From contig NZ_RYZR01000003.1 in assembly GCF_003977615.1 (NCBI RefSeq), forward strand, positions 682,001 through 746,000: a stretch of 64,000 bases of DNA, read 5' to 3'. The stretch comes from Dyella dinghuensis. GTDB lineage: Bacteria; Pseudomonadota; Gammaproteobacteria; Xanthomonadales; Rhodanobacteraceae. The position numbers and the translations under genes were made by a program. Below are positions 42,907 to 52,696 of the stretch, piece by piece (position 1 is the stretch's first letter; each line of letters opens with the position of its first letter). The notes under the pieces were generated by a model. The model did no database searches. It was not told the DNA's origin and saw only the letters and a list, made by a program, of their open reading frames with translations.

Positions 42907-44592
42907 ATGAAGGCATGGATCGGCCCGGCTATTGGCATGTCGCTCGTCATGTCCGTGCAGGCGCAAGCGCAATTTCGCCCGCCGACGACTGCCAATCCGC
43001 TACAGAATTTGCCGCGCGTCGAAACGCCGAATGCGCCGCGCGTCAACACGCAAGTGCAGACCCAGGCCGCGAATCCACGTTTGGCCGCCCTGCTCGCCAC
43101 GCAGATCACGCCGCAACGTTTCGACGTAACGGGCGTGCATGCCGTGCCGTTCAAGGAGATCGCAGCGTTGTTCACTCCGATGCGTGGCAAGACGGTTACC
43201 GTCGGAGATGTGCTTGCAGCGGCTGCGAAGATTACGGTTGTCTACAAGGCACACGGATATGCGTTGTCATTCGGCTATGTTCCCACCCAGAATTTCGCGG
43301 ACGGCACCGTGCATGTCACCGTGGTCGAAGGCTACGTCGCTGATGTGGTCATCAAAGGCGATGCGGGAAACATGGAGCGAAAAATCCGCGCCATTGCCGC
43401 ACATATCGTCAAGGACCGTCCGCTTCGACAGAAAACGTTCGAACGGTATCTACAGGTGCTCGGCATGCTACCGGGCATACACGTCAATGCGAACGTTCCC
43501 GCACCGACGACAACCGACGGCGCAACGCGTTTGGTAATCGATGTGACGCGTACGCGCTTCAACGCAACCACCGGCGTCGACGTCAACCATCCCGGCGTTC
43601 AAGGCTTGACTGCGGTCACGGAGAACGGTTTTACACCGCTTAGCGAACAGCTGACGTTTTCCACGCTGCTGCCTTCCGGCCCCGGTGATCAGCGACTGTA
43701 TTCACTCGCCTACATGCAACCGGTTGGTGCAGACGGCTTGATGCTCCATGTGAGTGGTTCGCACTACCAGGGCAATCCGGACACGGACAATCAGCTGCCT
43801 TCGTATCTGCAACAGAGCATGGATCAGGATCAATATGCGATCAGTCTCTCTTATCCGCTGCTGCTGGATAGCCGCACCAATCTGACACTCACCGGCGGCG
43901 CGTACGCCACCGATCTGCAGGAGCGCTATACCAACACCGTGACCGGCGCGAGCGTGCTGCAGCAATACGATTTGCGTGTGCTCGATGCAAAACTCGATTA
44001 CGTCAAGGCGCACGACAACAGCACGCAGAAGATCGATCTGGAAATCGCGCACGGACTGAATGCGCTGGGTGCCAGCGCGAGTGTCGTCACGCAGGTGGGT
44101 AACAACGTGCTGGTGACGCCTGCCAATGCCGAGTTCACGCGCTATGACGCCACGTTTATCCAAAGCAATGCGTGGCCACAGCGATTTGGAACGGTGTTCA
44201 ATATCACCGGGCAACACAGCAACGATACGTTGCCTACCACCGAACAGATCAGCTTTGGCGGCCCGCGTTATGGGCTTGCGTACGATCCCGGTGAAACCTC
44301 AGGCGACAGTGGCTGGGGCGCGTCGATCGAAGTGAATCGGCACTACGATCTTTCCAACACGTGGGTGCGGCAAGTGACGCCTTACATCATCGGCCAATTT
44401 GCACGCGTGTATCTCAACGTGGGCGTGCCTTCGTTGGCGAAGCTGGGGACGGCGGGCGTGGGTGTGCGTTGGACGGATAAGCGTTATTACGCGTTTGACC
44501 TTACGGTGGCCGAGCCGGTTGGCGATGTTCCGATGGGTGCTCCGCATCGGGAACCGCGGGTGGATTTTTCTTTTAGCTACCAGTTGCATTGA
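42907..44592 (+). CDS. ShlB/FhaC/HecB-family (TpsB) outer-membrane transporter
   Basis: Protein of 561 residues. ATG 42907 follows AGGGG and opens with a signal peptide (GPAIGMSLVMSVQAQAQ). Region 75-155 is a POTRA_2 domain (FDVTGVHAVPFKEI, VHVTVVEGYVADVVIKGD) and 155-225 a second POTRA-like part. Residues 225-561 form the 16-strand barrel (SLAYMQPVGADGLMLHVSG, ISFGGPRYGLAYDPGE) ending in FSFSYQLH. Such proteins export one large partner (TpsA) across the outer membrane. No gene with a TPS secretion domain is nearby; the upstream repeat lipoprotein is the only candidate partner. A convergent terminator follows. Confidence 0.87.
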   Translation: MKAWIGPAIGMSLVMSVQAQAQFRPPTTANPLQNLPRVETPNAPRVNTQVQTQAANPRLAALLATQITPQRFDVTGVHAVPFKEIAALFTPMRGKTVTVGDVLAAAAKITVVYKAHGYALSFGYVPTQNFADGTVHVTVVEGYVADVVIKGDAGNMERKIRAIAAHIVKDRPLRQKTFERYLQVLGMLPGIHVNANVPAPTTTDGATRLVIDVTRTRFNATTGVDVNHPGVQGLTAVTENGFTPLSEQLTFSTLLPSGPGDQRLYSLAYMQPVGADGLMLHVSGSHYQGNPDTDNQLPSYLQQSMDQDQYAISLSYPLLLDSRTNLTLTGGAYATDLQERYTNTVTGASVLQQYDLRVLDAKLDYVKAHDNSTQKIDLEIAHGLNALGASASVVTQVGNNVLVTPANAEFTRYDATFIQSNAWPQRFGTVFNITGQHSNDTLPTTEQISFGGPRYGLAYDPGETSGDSGWGASIEVNRHYDLSNTWVRQVTPYIIGQFARVYLNVGVPSLAKLGTAGVGVRWTDKRYYAFDLTVAEPVGDVPMGAPHREPRVDFSFSYQLH

Positions 44593-44645
44593 TGCTGGCA
44601 CTTATCCCAAAGGGAAAAGGATTCAAGCTGCAAAGCTTCAAAACA

Positions 44646-44673
44646 AAACGGCCGCCAGCAGGCGGCCGTTTTG
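44646..44673. terminator. Bidirectional intrinsic terminator between tpsB-like gene and mdh
   Basis: Stem ACGGCCGCC/GGCGGCCGT (44649-44657/44662-44670) around AGCA, with A and T runs on the two sides. It is placed between the convergent TpsB (+) and mdh (-) genes. Confidence 0.92.
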
Positions 44674-44692
44674 ATATCACGAATAACCAAAA

Positions 44693-45679
44693 TTACTTCT
44701 TGGCGAACAGATGCTCGACACCGGCGCGCTCTTCGCGCAGTTCTTTGTCGGTGGCATCCATGCGGGCACGCGAGAAGTCATTGATCTCCAGACCCTGCAC
44801 GATCTCGTACTTACCGTTCTTCACCGTCACCGGGTAGCCGTAGATCACGCCCGGCTTGATGCCATACGAGCCGTCCGACGGAATGCCCATCGACACCCAG
44901 TCGCCTTCCGACGTGCCCAGCGCCCAGTTGCGCATGTGATCGATGGCTGCAGAAGCTGCCGACGCCGCCGAGGAAGCACCGCGTGCCTTGATGATCGCTG
45001 CGCCGCGCTGCTGCACGGTCGGGATGAAATCCTTCTCGTACCAGTTTTGATCGACGAGGCTGAGCGCAGCCTTGCCGCCGACGGTCGCGTGATGCAGATC
45101 CGGATACTGCGTGGAGCTGTGGTTGCCCCAGATGGTGACTTTCTTGATGTCGGTCGTGTGCTTGCCGGTCTTCTCGGCGAGCTGCGACAGCGCACGGTTG
45201 TGGTCCAGGCGCACCATCGCGGTGAAGCACTTCGGATCGAGATCCGGTGCGTTCTGCTGCGCAATCAGCGAATTGGTGTTGGCCGGGTTGCCGACCACCA
45301 GCACGCGCACATCACGCTTGGCGTGATCGTTCAGTGCTTTGCCCTGCGGCGAGAAGATCGCGCCGTTTGCTTCGAGCAGATCCTTGCGCTCCATGCCCGG
45401 GCCACGCGGACGTGCGCCGACGAGCAATGCGTAATCGACGTCCTTGAAGGCGACGTTCACGTCATCGGTGGCGACCACGCCAGCCAGCGTCGGGAATGCG
45501 CAGTCGTTGAGTTCCATCACCACACCCTGCAGCGCAGGCAGCGCCGGGGTGATTTCGAGCAGGTGCAGGATCACCGGCTGATCCGGACCGAGCATGTCGC
45601 CGGCAGCAATGCGGAACAGCAGGGCGTAACCAATCTGGCCGGCAGCGCCGGTCACGGCAACACGAACGGGTGCTTTCAT
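44693..45679 (-). CDS. mdh: Malate dehydrogenase (LDH-like dimeric type)
   Basis: Protein of 328 residues from ATG 45679, preceded by AAGGAG. Rossmann start [19 protein letters not shown], substrate loop [20 protein letters not shown] (catalytic Arg), [26 protein letters not shown] and the catalytic His in [12 protein letters not shown]. This is the MDH type 2 family of many proteobacteria, distinct from the E. coli enzyme. TCA cycle, NAD-linked. The open frame continues far upstream but without family features. Confidence 0.96.
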   Translation of the reverse strand: MKAPVRVAVTGAAGQIGYALLFRIAAGDMLGPDQPVILHLLEITPALPALQGVVMELNDCAFPTLAGVVATDDVNVAFKDVDYALLVGARPRGPGMERKDLLEANGAIFSPQGKALNDHAKRDVRVLVVGNPANTNSLIAQQNAPDLDPKCFTAMVRLDHNRALSQLAEKTGKHTTDIKKVTIWGNHSSTQYPDLHHATVGGKAALSLVDQNWYEKDFIPTVQQRGAAIIKARGASSAASAASAAIDHMRNWALGTSEGDWVSMGIPSDGSYGIKPGVIYGYPVTVKNGKYEIVQGLEINDFSRARMDATDKELREERAGVEHLFAKK

Positions 45680-45744
45680 CGTGGGAACTCCTTCAGGTGC
45701 ATAAAACGAGGCCCGCATCCTTACGACGCGGGCCGGTAAATAAA

Positions 45745-46944
45745 TCAGGTCAGTTCGGCAAAGAATTGGGTAATGCGATCCAGTCCCGGCTGAAGTTGTG
45801 CGGTGGGACAGGTGTAGGAAATGCGCATCGCAAGCGGCTCGCCGAATGCGGAGCCCGGCACGCAGGCCACGCCCTTCGCTTCCAGCAACGCTGCGCATAC
45901 ATCGACGTCGTTCTCCAGACGCTTGCCGTTGTGGCTCTTGCCAAACGCCACCGAGATATCCGGGAATGCATAGAACGCGCCTTGTGGACGCGGACACACC
46001 ACACCGGGAATCGCTTTCAGCGCATTGACGACAATATCGCGCTTCTCGGCAAATTCCTTGCACTTCGCCTGCGGAATATCCTGCGGGCCACTGAACGCCG
46101 CGACGGCCGCGGCCGTGATCACTTCCGGCACGCTGGTGATGTGATTGGAGTTGAGCGTGGTGACCGCTTTCGCCACCGACTCGGGACCTGCAATCAAACC
46201 CACGCGCCAGCCCGGCATGCCGTAGGTCTTGGATACCGAGTCGACAAACACGAGACGATCGCGCAATTCCGGACGCGCGAAGACAAAGTTGTGATAACCG
46301 ATACCGTCGAACACCATCGAGTTGTAGATGTCGTCGGTGACAATCCACGTATCCGGATACTTCACCAGCACATCGGCCAGCGCAGCGATTTCTTCGCGCG
46401 TGTAAACCATGCCGGTGGGATTGGACGGATTGTTGAACAGGAACACTTTCGGCTTGCGCGCCAGTGCGGTTTCGAGCTGCGCCGGCGTGAGCTTGTAGTT
46501 CTGCGACGGGCCGCAATGCAGCACGTTCGCCTTGGCGCCGACGATGTCGGCGATGTCGTGATAGGTCGTCCAGTACGGCGCGGCAAAGCAGATCTCGTCG
46601 CCTTCGTTGAGCATCGCCTCGGCCAGGTTGTACAGCACCTGTTTCGCGCCAATGCCGATCGAAAGATTCGCACGGCCATAACCGCTAAAACCGAGCGCTT
46701 CGATGTGTTTCAGGAAGGCATCGAGCAACGCATCGGCGCCGCGATTGCTGCCGTACTGACCGCTATCGTGCGAAAGCGCCTCGCGGGCCGCCTGATAGAC
46801 GTGATCGCCGGGCAGAAAATTCGGCACGCCGATGGAGAAACTGATGATGTCGCGGCCGGCAGCCTTGAGCTGCTTGGCCTTTTCGGCAATGACCATGATC
46901 GCGCTGGGTTTGGCGCGGCCGACACGCTGGGCGAGCTGGGGCAT
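45745..46944 (-). CDS. Class I PLP-dependent aminotransferase (probable aspartate aminotransferase)
   Basis: Protein of 399 residues. ATG 46944 follows GAGGAAG. Family motifs: [64 protein letters not shown], and the PLP lysine in [20 protein letters not shown] (about 235). The pattern fits group I-beta/gamma aspartate aminotransferases, linking oxaloacetate and aspartate; location next to mdh is consistent. Exact substrate range is not readable. Divergent from the glsB-like gene over about 200 bp. Confidence 0.88.
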   Translation of the reverse strand: MPQLAQRVGRAKPSAIMVIAEKAKQLKAAGRDIISFSIGVPNFLPGDHVYQAAREALSHDSGQYGSNRGADALLDAFLKHIEALGFSGYGRANLSIGIGAKQVLYNLAEAMLNEGDEICFAAPYWTTYHDIADIVGAKANVLHCGPSQNYKLTPAQLETALARKPKVFLFNNPSNPTGMVYTREEIAALADVLVKYPDTWIVTDDIYNSMVFDGIGYHNFVFARPELRDRLVFVDSVSKTYGMPGWRVGLIAGPESVAKAVTTLNSNHITSVPEVITAAAVAAFSGPQDIPQAKCKEFAEKRDIVVNALKAIPGVVCPRPQGAFYAFPDISVAFGKSHNGKRLENDVDVCAALLEAKGVACVPGSAFGEPLAMRISYTCPTAQLQPGLDRITQFFAELT

Positions 46945-47145
46945 GGCTTCCTCGGAGGGGGACGGAAACAACAAACCCGGCAATTTTAGCATGCGGCGCC
47001 GCGTCAATCGCGGCCCCTGCCCCGGCTTCAAAAACTCCTATTGTTCCGTCACGTTCCGCTGGCATGATGAAGCGCCCCCGCAGCGCGGGGCGAAAGACGC
47101 CGTCCGACCAGCAGTTTGAATCACTGACTCAAGGAGTAGGTGCGT

Positions 47146-47403
47146 ATGCTCAACTTCATCTGGTTCATCATCGTCGGTTTCTTCGTTGGCCTTATTGCCA
47201 GGTGGGTGGTCCCTGGCGAGAACCATATGGGCTTCCTCATGACCACGGTCGTGGGCATCGTGGGCTCCATCATCGGTGGCCTGATCGGTTATCTGTTCAA
47301 GCGGCCGCCGCCGGGCTCCAAGTTCCATACCGCCGGCTTTCTGATGTCGATCGTGGGCGCGATCATCCTGATGTTGCTGCTGCGCTATTTCAATCCGCAA
47401 TAA
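47146..47403 (+). CDS. GlsB/YeaQ/YmgE family small membrane protein
   Basis: Protein of 85 residues with three membrane spans (FIWFIIVGFFVGLIARWVV, GFLMTTVVGIVGSIIGGLIG and FLMSIVGAIILMLLLRYF), as in the transglycosylase-associated family. Usually stress-induced; molecular function unknown. ATG 47146 is preferred over GTG 47140 because AAGGAG at 47131-47136 is 9 bp from it. A terminator follows. Confidence 0.9.
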   Translation: MLNFIWFIIVGFFVGLIARWVVPGENHMGFLMTTVVGIVGSIIGGLIGYLFKRPPPGSKFHTAGFLMSIVGAIILMLLLRYFNPQ

Positions 47404-47421
47404 CCTCACGCGACTGCGCAT

Positions 47422-47458
47422 AAAAAAGCACGGCGGGTTGCCCTGCCGTGCTTTTTTC
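47422..47458. terminator. Bidirectional terminator between the YeaQ-like and YidB-like genes
   Basis: A6, then stem GCACGGC...GCCGTGC with inner GGG/CCC pairs and a one-base bulge, then T6. It separates convergent genes. Confidence 0.9.
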
Positions 47459-47475
47459 GTGGAAGAGAAAAACGA

Positions 47476-47922
47476 TCAGGCTGTATCGGTGTGCGGGCCA
47501 AACAGCTTGCCGGCCAGTCCCGCCAAGGACGATAGATCCAAGCCACTGCCATTGCTGGGCACCTGACCATTGGGGGTCAAGTGATCGACGGCATGCGGCA
47601 GCACCTGCGCAAGTCCGTTCATCACCTGGTCCTGGCTCATGCCCAATTTGCTTGCGGCTTCGGCAACGACCGAATTCAAACCGCCATTCTGCAACGCCTG
47701 TCCGAGTTGACCACTGGAAATGGCTTGATTGGCGCCGTTGCCAACCCACGATTGCACGGCGTCACTCATGCCGTGTTGCTGCAGAAGGTTGGTCAACCCC
47801 TGGATGCCGCCGGCTTGCTGGATCAATTGACCGGCCACCGAAACGAGCGATGCTCCACCTGCCGCCGCATCAGTCTGGTTACCGCCACCGAACAAACTGC
47901 CCAAATTTCCGAGGATGGACAT
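47476..47922 (-). CDS. YidB-like DUF937 protein
   Basis: Protein of 148 residues. Gly/Gln-rich N-terminus (SILGNLGSLFGGGNQ), then the conserved helical core LIQQAGGIQGLTNLLQQHGM, VQSWVGNGANQAISSGQL, MSQDQVMNGLAQVLPHAVDH and a TPNG motif. Family function is unknown. ATG 47922 has AAGGAG 9 bp upstream; the upstream extension lacks family similarity. No signal peptide. Confidence 0.88.
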   Translation of the reverse strand: MSILGNLGSLFGGGNQTDAAAGGASLVSVAGQLIQQAGGIQGLTNLLQQHGMSDAVQSWVGNGANQAISSGQLGQALQNGGLNSVVAEAASKLGMSQDQVMNGLAQVLPHAVDHLTPNGQVPSNGSGLDLSSLAGLAGKLFGPHTDTA

Positions 47923-48011
47923 CGCAGCACTCCTTTTCATCGCGTAATGAGGGGGCCCAGCGTCCGGATTGTAGGTCGACATCGGCTACACGAAAGTGAC
48001 CATTCCGTGAA

Positions 48012-48050
48012 GAAGAAAGGCCGCCGGAGAAGCCCCGGCGGCCTTTTGTT
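48012..48050. terminator. Terminator downstream of ppiB
   Basis: Stem AAAGGCCGCCGG/CCGGCGGCCTTT (48016-48027/48035-48046) with a seven-base loop, A/G-rich on the left and T-rich on the right. It lies 25 bp beyond the ppiB stop on the minus strand. Confidence 0.88.
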
Positions 48051-48071
48051 TTTCTTGGGGAAGTGGAGCGA

Positions 48072-48581
48072 TCAGGCGCGCTGATCGAGCACTTCGTTCC
48101 ATTCCTTTACCCGATCGGCCTGCTTGGCGAGCAGTGCATCGACATCGCCTTCCACGGTGACCTTTTCAATGATGTCGCCTTGCTTGATGGCATCGACCAC
48201 GGCCTGATCTTCCGCACCAACGATTTCGCCGAACACGCTGTGCTTGCCGTCCAGCCACGGCGTGGCGCCATGGGTGATGAAGAACTGGCTGCCGTTCGTG
48301 CGCGGGCCGGCATTGGCCATCGACAGAATGCCCGGCTTGTCATGACGCAGCGACGAATGGAATTCGTCCTCGAAACGATAGCCCGGACCGCCACGGCCGC
48401 TGCCTTCCGGGCAACCGCCCTGGACCATGAAGTCGGCAATCACGCGGTGGAACGCCAAACCATCGTAATAACCGCGGCGCGCCAGATTGACGAAACTCGC
48501 CACGGTGACCGGGGTTTTGTCGTCATGAAGACGCAGATGAATCGGACCGCGGTTGGTGGTGAGCGTCACATTGATGGCCAT
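48072..48581 (-). CDS. ppiB: Cytosolic cyclophilin-type peptidyl-prolyl isomerase
   Basis: Protein of 169 residues without signal peptide. Cyclophilin core: [56 protein letters not shown] and [13 protein letters not shown]. It catalyses proline isomerisation in the cytoplasm; the exported paralogue is ppiA at 39.6 kb. An A/G-rich ribosome binding site (AAGAAGGATT) precedes the ATG. Confidence 0.94.
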   Translation of the reverse strand: MAINVTLTTNRGPIHLRLHDDKTPVTVASFVNLARRGYYDGLAFHRVIADFMVQGGCPEGSGRGGPGYRFEDEFHSSLRHDKPGILSMANAGPRTNGSQFFITHGATPWLDGKHSVFGEIVGAEDQAVVDAIKQGDIIEKVTVEGDVDALLAKQADRVKEWNEVLDQRA

Positions 48582-48675
48582 GGATAATCCTTCTTTGTCA
48601 GAGCTGAAACGATGCGTCCGGACGTCGGGCGCCTAATAGCCAAGGATAACGCCAGTAGCTCGGTGGGGACAGAAT

Positions 48676-50424
48676 TTAGGGTAAATCCAGCATGAGCGCC
48701 TGCAATGGCCCCGCACCACGAGGCGCGCCGGCGGGTGCCGGGATATCGCTCGGCCAGGGTTGCTCCGCGTAGAGATGCGCGTAGAGCCGATCCAGCGCTG
48801 CGTAGCCGTAGGGCAGCAATGGCAAATGCCTGTCACCAAACCCGGGGAATGGCAGGAATGCATCGAAGTGCTGCGCGTGCGGGATTTTCCAATACAACGG
48901 CTGGCGTCCTTCATCGTGCAGCCACGCGATATAAGGTTCGGAGGTGAATGTCGTCGGCAGCAAACCATCGTCTGCACCGTGCACTACCCATAGCGGAAGA
49001 CCGGCGCGCGGCAGCCTCGCAGCGAGTGCATTCACCGATGCATGCAGTGCAACCGCGTCGGCGTCGTTGCCTGTCCATAGCCGACGCAAGCATTCGGTAC
49101 CGACAAATTGCGGATCGTCAGATGTATCCGTACCGCCGAACAAGCCCACGCCATTGCCGGGCGGAATGCCCGATGCGTCGGCCCACCAGCTTGCGCGCGT
49201 TGCATCGTCGGCAACGGCAGGTTTGCCCGCTGCGGTTATGGCTTCATAGCGATAACCACATGGCATGTCTTCGGAGCCGCGACGCAGATAAGCAGAGGCG
49301 TAGGCCGCGCCGATCACACGCCACAGATCCAGCGCCGTGGACGACGCGCCGGTAGCCATGGCCTGATCGGTCCACCCTCTGCTGCACAAATGTTCGTATG
49401 CCTCAGCGGCCTGTGCTTGCAGCGTGGATGTCTTCAGCAAGCCTTGCGTATGCAGGCGCGCGCAACGCGTCACCCATGTTGCATGCGGTTTGCCCTGCGC
49501 ATCGCGTGCGAACGGCGTCGAAGCGAAACGTTCGTCCAGCAATGCACACGGCAACCACATCGCCGCCTCGGTCATGTAGTCGAAGAGTGCCGGGCCGTTG
49601 GGCGTGTGCACATTCGGTTCCAATGCAACAACACCGGCCAGCATGTGCTGATCGTCCAAACCAGCCGCCTGCAATACCGCACCGCCGCCGTTGGACAAAC
49701 CCGTTGCGATGATCTTTGTATTCTGCGGTGTGAAAGGCGCCTGATCCGGAAAAGCACGATCAAGCATCGCTAGACCAAACTGCGCGGCCTGCAAAACGTG
49801 ACGCCCCCAGTCGGCCTCCGGGTTATCGCCGGAATGCGCATGCTTTATCGCAATGCCTTTGCTGGCTGACGGCGACGGTTCGAATTCCAGCATCGCGGTG
49901 CCGCGTATGGCGCGCCGACCGTCCAGTGCGACGCCCGTGTCGTCGGCATAGTCGAAGTAACCCGATCCGGTTCCTTTATCGGTGTACGCCACCGCGCAAC
50001 CGCGTGACAGGCCCCATGCACCGGCCAACGCAATCGCGCCGTAAATGCCGCGCGATCCGGACGACGCCGTGACGATAAGACACCGGCGTGCCTTGTCGAA
50101 ATGGTCCGGTACCTGCAGCAAGACGCGATGCGGCGCATGTGCGCCTGGAATTTTCGCAAACGCCTGATACTCGCGGCCGGGCACATCGGGAACGGCACCA
50201 TAAACAGAACCGTAACCGCCAAGCGGGCCCAAATCGGCGATCCCCGCCCAGCTCGTGCGGATCGCCCGGCATCGCAACTCCTGCACGGTGGGATGCTGTG
50301 GATCTGCAAAAGGGGCCGGAGGCGCCCTGAGCCCAGCCAAACCCAGACCACCACTGAGCAAATCGTCATGGTCGCGATGCTCGGTGACGCAGACATCGCC
50401 CTGAACGAAATCGATCCCTTGCAT
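48676..50424 (-). CDS. D-3-hydroxybutyrate oligomer hydrolase family protein
   Basis: Protein of 582 residues matching the 3HB-oligomer hydrolase family: DDLLSGGLGLAGL at the start of the domain, VTASSGSRGIYGAIALAGAW, AVAYTDKGTGSGYFDYAD and the nucleophile elbow ATGLSNGGGAVLQAAGL (Ser about 228). C-terminal LWVVHGADDGLLPTTFTSEP and AQHFDAFLPFPGFG carry the likely Asp and His. The family degrades 3-hydroxybutyrate dimers and oligomers from polyhydroxybutyrate. No signal peptide is seen, so it would be cytoplasmic, unlike the secreted members. No other PHB gene is in the window. Confidence 0.85.
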   Translation of the reverse strand: MQGIDFVQGDVCVTEHRDHDDLLSGGLGLAGLRAPPAPFADPQHPTVQELRCRAIRTSWAGIADLGPLGGYGSVYGAVPDVPGREYQAFAKIPGAHAPHRVLLQVPDHFDKARRCLIVTASSGSRGIYGAIALAGAWGLSRGCAVAYTDKGTGSGYFDYADDTGVALDGRRAIRGTAMLEFEPSPSASKGIAIKHAHSGDNPEADWGRHVLQAAQFGLAMLDRAFPDQAPFTPQNTKIIATGLSNGGGAVLQAAGLDDQHMLAGVVALEPNVHTPNGPALFDYMTEAAMWLPCALLDERFASTPFARDAQGKPHATWVTRCARLHTQGLLKTSTLQAQAAEAYEHLCSRGWTDQAMATGASSTALDLWRVIGAAYASAYLRRGSEDMPCGYRYEAITAAGKPAVADDATRASWWADASGIPPGNGVGLFGGTDTSDDPQFVGTECLRRLWTGNDADAVALHASVNALAARLPRAGLPLWVVHGADDGLLPTTFTSEPYIAWLHDEGRQPLYWKIPHAQHFDAFLPFPGFGDRHLPLLPYGYAALDRLYAHLYAEQPWPSDIPAPAGAPRGAGPLQALMLDLP

Positions 50425-50730
50425 CGGAGGCTCCGTAGACGACCGCCCGACAATATACGCAGCGACGCCTGTTAGGGGGCAAACCCGTGCCGATGCTCGG
50501 CTACAGCCTTACCGGCGGCCAACCCGAAGCCCTCACATTTGTGAATAAACAGCCCTTCATCCCCAGACCGAGGCGACCCACACTGACGGCAACCCAGCAC
50601 GCCGCAACCCTCGCGCGGCACTGCGTTATGCAGATATCAAGCAAGCTGTCACATAACTCCGTATAATTGGCGGGTTAACCCTAACCGAAACCTGCGCGGC
50701 GATCTTACGGCTCGCCCAAGCCCTATATCC
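50425..50730 (+). promoter_or_regulatory. Intergenic region with typA promoter (-10 at 50662-50667)
   Basis: 306 bp between the divergent 3HB-oligomer hydrolase and typA genes, with no credible gene. A perfect -10 TATAAT stands at 50662-50667, with no good -35 at 16-18 bp; it predicts a start near 50674 and a leader of about 57 nt for typA. Nothing else was recognised. Confidence 0.55.
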
Positions 50731-52563
50731 ATGTCCATCGAAAACCTGCGCAATATCGCCATCGTCGCTCACGTCGACCATGGCAAAACCACCCTCGTCG
50801 ACCAGCTGCTGAAGCAGTCGGGCACGCTGTCCGAACGCACGGTGCTCGCCGAACGCGTGATGGACAGCAACGATCAGGAAAAAGAACGCGGCATCACCAT
50901 TCTTGCCAAGAACACCGCGATCACCTGGCGTGGCAACCGCATCAACATCGTCGACACCCCAGGCCACGCGGACTTCGGCGGCGAAGTGGAACGTGTGCTG
51001 TCGATGGTCGATACCGTGTTGATTCTCGTCGACGCGATGGACGGCCCGATGCCGCAGACGCGCTTCGTCACGCAGAAGGCGTTCGCGATGGGCTTCAAGC
51101 CGATCGTGGTGATCAACAAGATCGACCGCCCGGGCTCGCGCCCGCAATGGGTTGTGGACCAGGTGTGGGATCTGTTCGATCGCCTCGGCGCCACCGCCGA
51201 GCAGATGGACTTCCCGATCGTCTACGCGTCGGCGCTGGGTGGCTATGCCAGCCTTGAAGACTCGGCTCGCGAAGGCGACATGACCCCGCTTTACCAGGCG
51301 ATCATGGATCATGCGCCGAAGCCGGAGGTCGACCCGAACGGCCCGTTCCAGATGCGCATCAGCCAGCTGGACTACAACAACTTCGTTGGCGTCATCGGCA
51401 TTGGTCGCATCCAGCGCGGCACGCTGAAGAAGAACATGCCGGTCGCCGTGATCAATCGCGAAGGCAAGAAGCGCCAGGGCAAGGTGCTGCAGGTGCTCGG
51501 CTTCATGGGCCTGGAGCGCATCGAGCAGGACAGCGCCGAAGCGGGCGATATCGTCGCCATCTCCGGCATCCAGGATCTGACCATTTCCGACACGGTCTGC
51601 GCGCTGGATACCCCGGAAGCGCTACCGGCCCTGACCGTCGACGAACCGATGATCAGCATGACCTTCCAGGTCAACAACTCGCCGTTCGCCGGCAGCAAAG
51701 ACCTTTCGGGCGGCAAGTTCCTGACCAGCCGCCAGCTGAAGGATCGTCTGGACCGCGAACAGGTGCACAACGTGGCCCTGAAGGTCGAGCAAGGCTCCGA
51801 TGCCGACAAGTTCCTCGTCTCCGGTCGCGGTGAATTGCATCTGTCGGTGCTGATCGAGAACATGCGCCGCGAGGGCTACGAACTCGCCGTATCGCGCCCC
51901 GAAGTGATCATCAAAGAGATCGACGGCCAGAAGATGGAGCCGATCGAACAACTCGTGGTCGACGTCGAGGAAATTCACCAGGGACCGGTGATGGAGCGCC
52001 TTGGCATCCGCAAGGGCCAGCTGAAGAACATGGAGTCGGACGGCAAGGGTCGTGTGCGTCTCGAATACCAGATCCCGGCACGCGGCCTGATCGGTTTCCA
52101 GAATCAGTTCAAGACCCTCACCCAGGGTTCGGGCCTGCTGTTCCACGTGTTCGACCACTACGGTCCGAAGGAAGAAGGCCAGATCGCCAAGCGCCTCAAC
52201 GGCGTGATGATCGCCAACGCGGCCGGCACCACGCCCGCTTACTCGTTGGGGCCGTTGCAGGATCGCGGCAAGTTGTTCGCGGCGGAAGGCGATTCGGTCT
52301 ATGAAGGCCAGCTCGTCGGTATTCACGCCAAGGACAACGACCTCACCGTCAACGCGATCAAACCCAAACCGCTGACCAACATGCGTGCGTCGGGCAAGGA
52401 CGATGCTATCCAGCTGACTCCGGCGATCAAGTTCTCACTGGAACAGGCATTGGATTTCATCGACGACGATGAGCTGGTGGAGATCACCCCACGAGAGATC
52501 CGTTTGCGCAAGAAGCACCTCACCGAAAACGATCGCAAGAAAGCGTCGCGCGGCGCGGGATAA
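50731..52563 (+). CDS. typA: Translational GTPase TypA/BipA
   Basis: Protein of 610 residues. G motifs: [17 protein letters not shown] (G1), [12 protein letters not shown] (G2), [20 protein letters not shown] (G3) and [16 protein letters not shown] (G4). EF-G-like domains II, III and V follow, then the BipA-specific C-terminal domain ([20 protein letters not shown]). It is a ribosome-associated factor for 50S assembly and stress or cold growth. Good match over the whole family length. A GNRA-loop terminator follows. Confidence 0.97.
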   Translation: MSIENLRNIAIVAHVDHGKTTLVDQLLKQSGTLSERTVLAERVMDSNDQEKERGITILAKNTAITWRGNRINIVDTPGHADFGGEVERVLSMVDTVLILVDAMDGPMPQTRFVTQKAFAMGFKPIVVINKIDRPGSRPQWVVDQVWDLFDRLGATAEQMDFPIVYASALGGYASLEDSAREGDMTPLYQAIMDHAPKPEVDPNGPFQMRISQLDYNNFVGVIGIGRIQRGTLKKNMPVAVINREGKKRQGKVLQVLGFMGLERIEQDSAEAGDIVAISGIQDLTISDTVCALDTPEALPALTVDEPMISMTFQVNNSPFAGSKDLSGGKFLTSRQLKDRLDREQVHNVALKVEQGSDADKFLVSGRGELHLSVLIENMRREGYELAVSRPEVIIKEIDGQKMEPIEQLVVDVEEIHQGPVMERLGIRKGQLKNMESDGKGRVRLEYQIPARGLIGFQNQFKTLTQGSGLLFHVFDHYGPKEEGQIAKRLNGVMIANAAGTTPAYSLGPLQDRGKLFAAEGDSVYEGQLVGIHAKDNDLTVNAIKPKPLTNMRASGKDDAIQLTPAIKFSLEQALDFIDDDELVEITPREIRLRKKHLTENDRKKASRGAG

Positions 52564-52585
52564 ATGCATCGCTGCCAAGACAACG

Positions 52586-52611
52586 AAAGGCCACCGCAAG
52601 GTGGCCTTTTT
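52586..52611 (+). terminator. Intrinsic terminator of typA
   Basis: Stem AAGGCCACC/GGTGGCCTT closed by GCAA (a GNRA tetraloop), then T5. It starts about 20 bp after the typA stop. Confidence 0.93.
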
Positions 52612-52696
52612 GTTGGACGTCTTTTCGTTGACACACTCGCTTGCAGCTTGCAGCATGAGCGGTGCACCGGCGATTGGACGTCCGCAACCTTCACTC

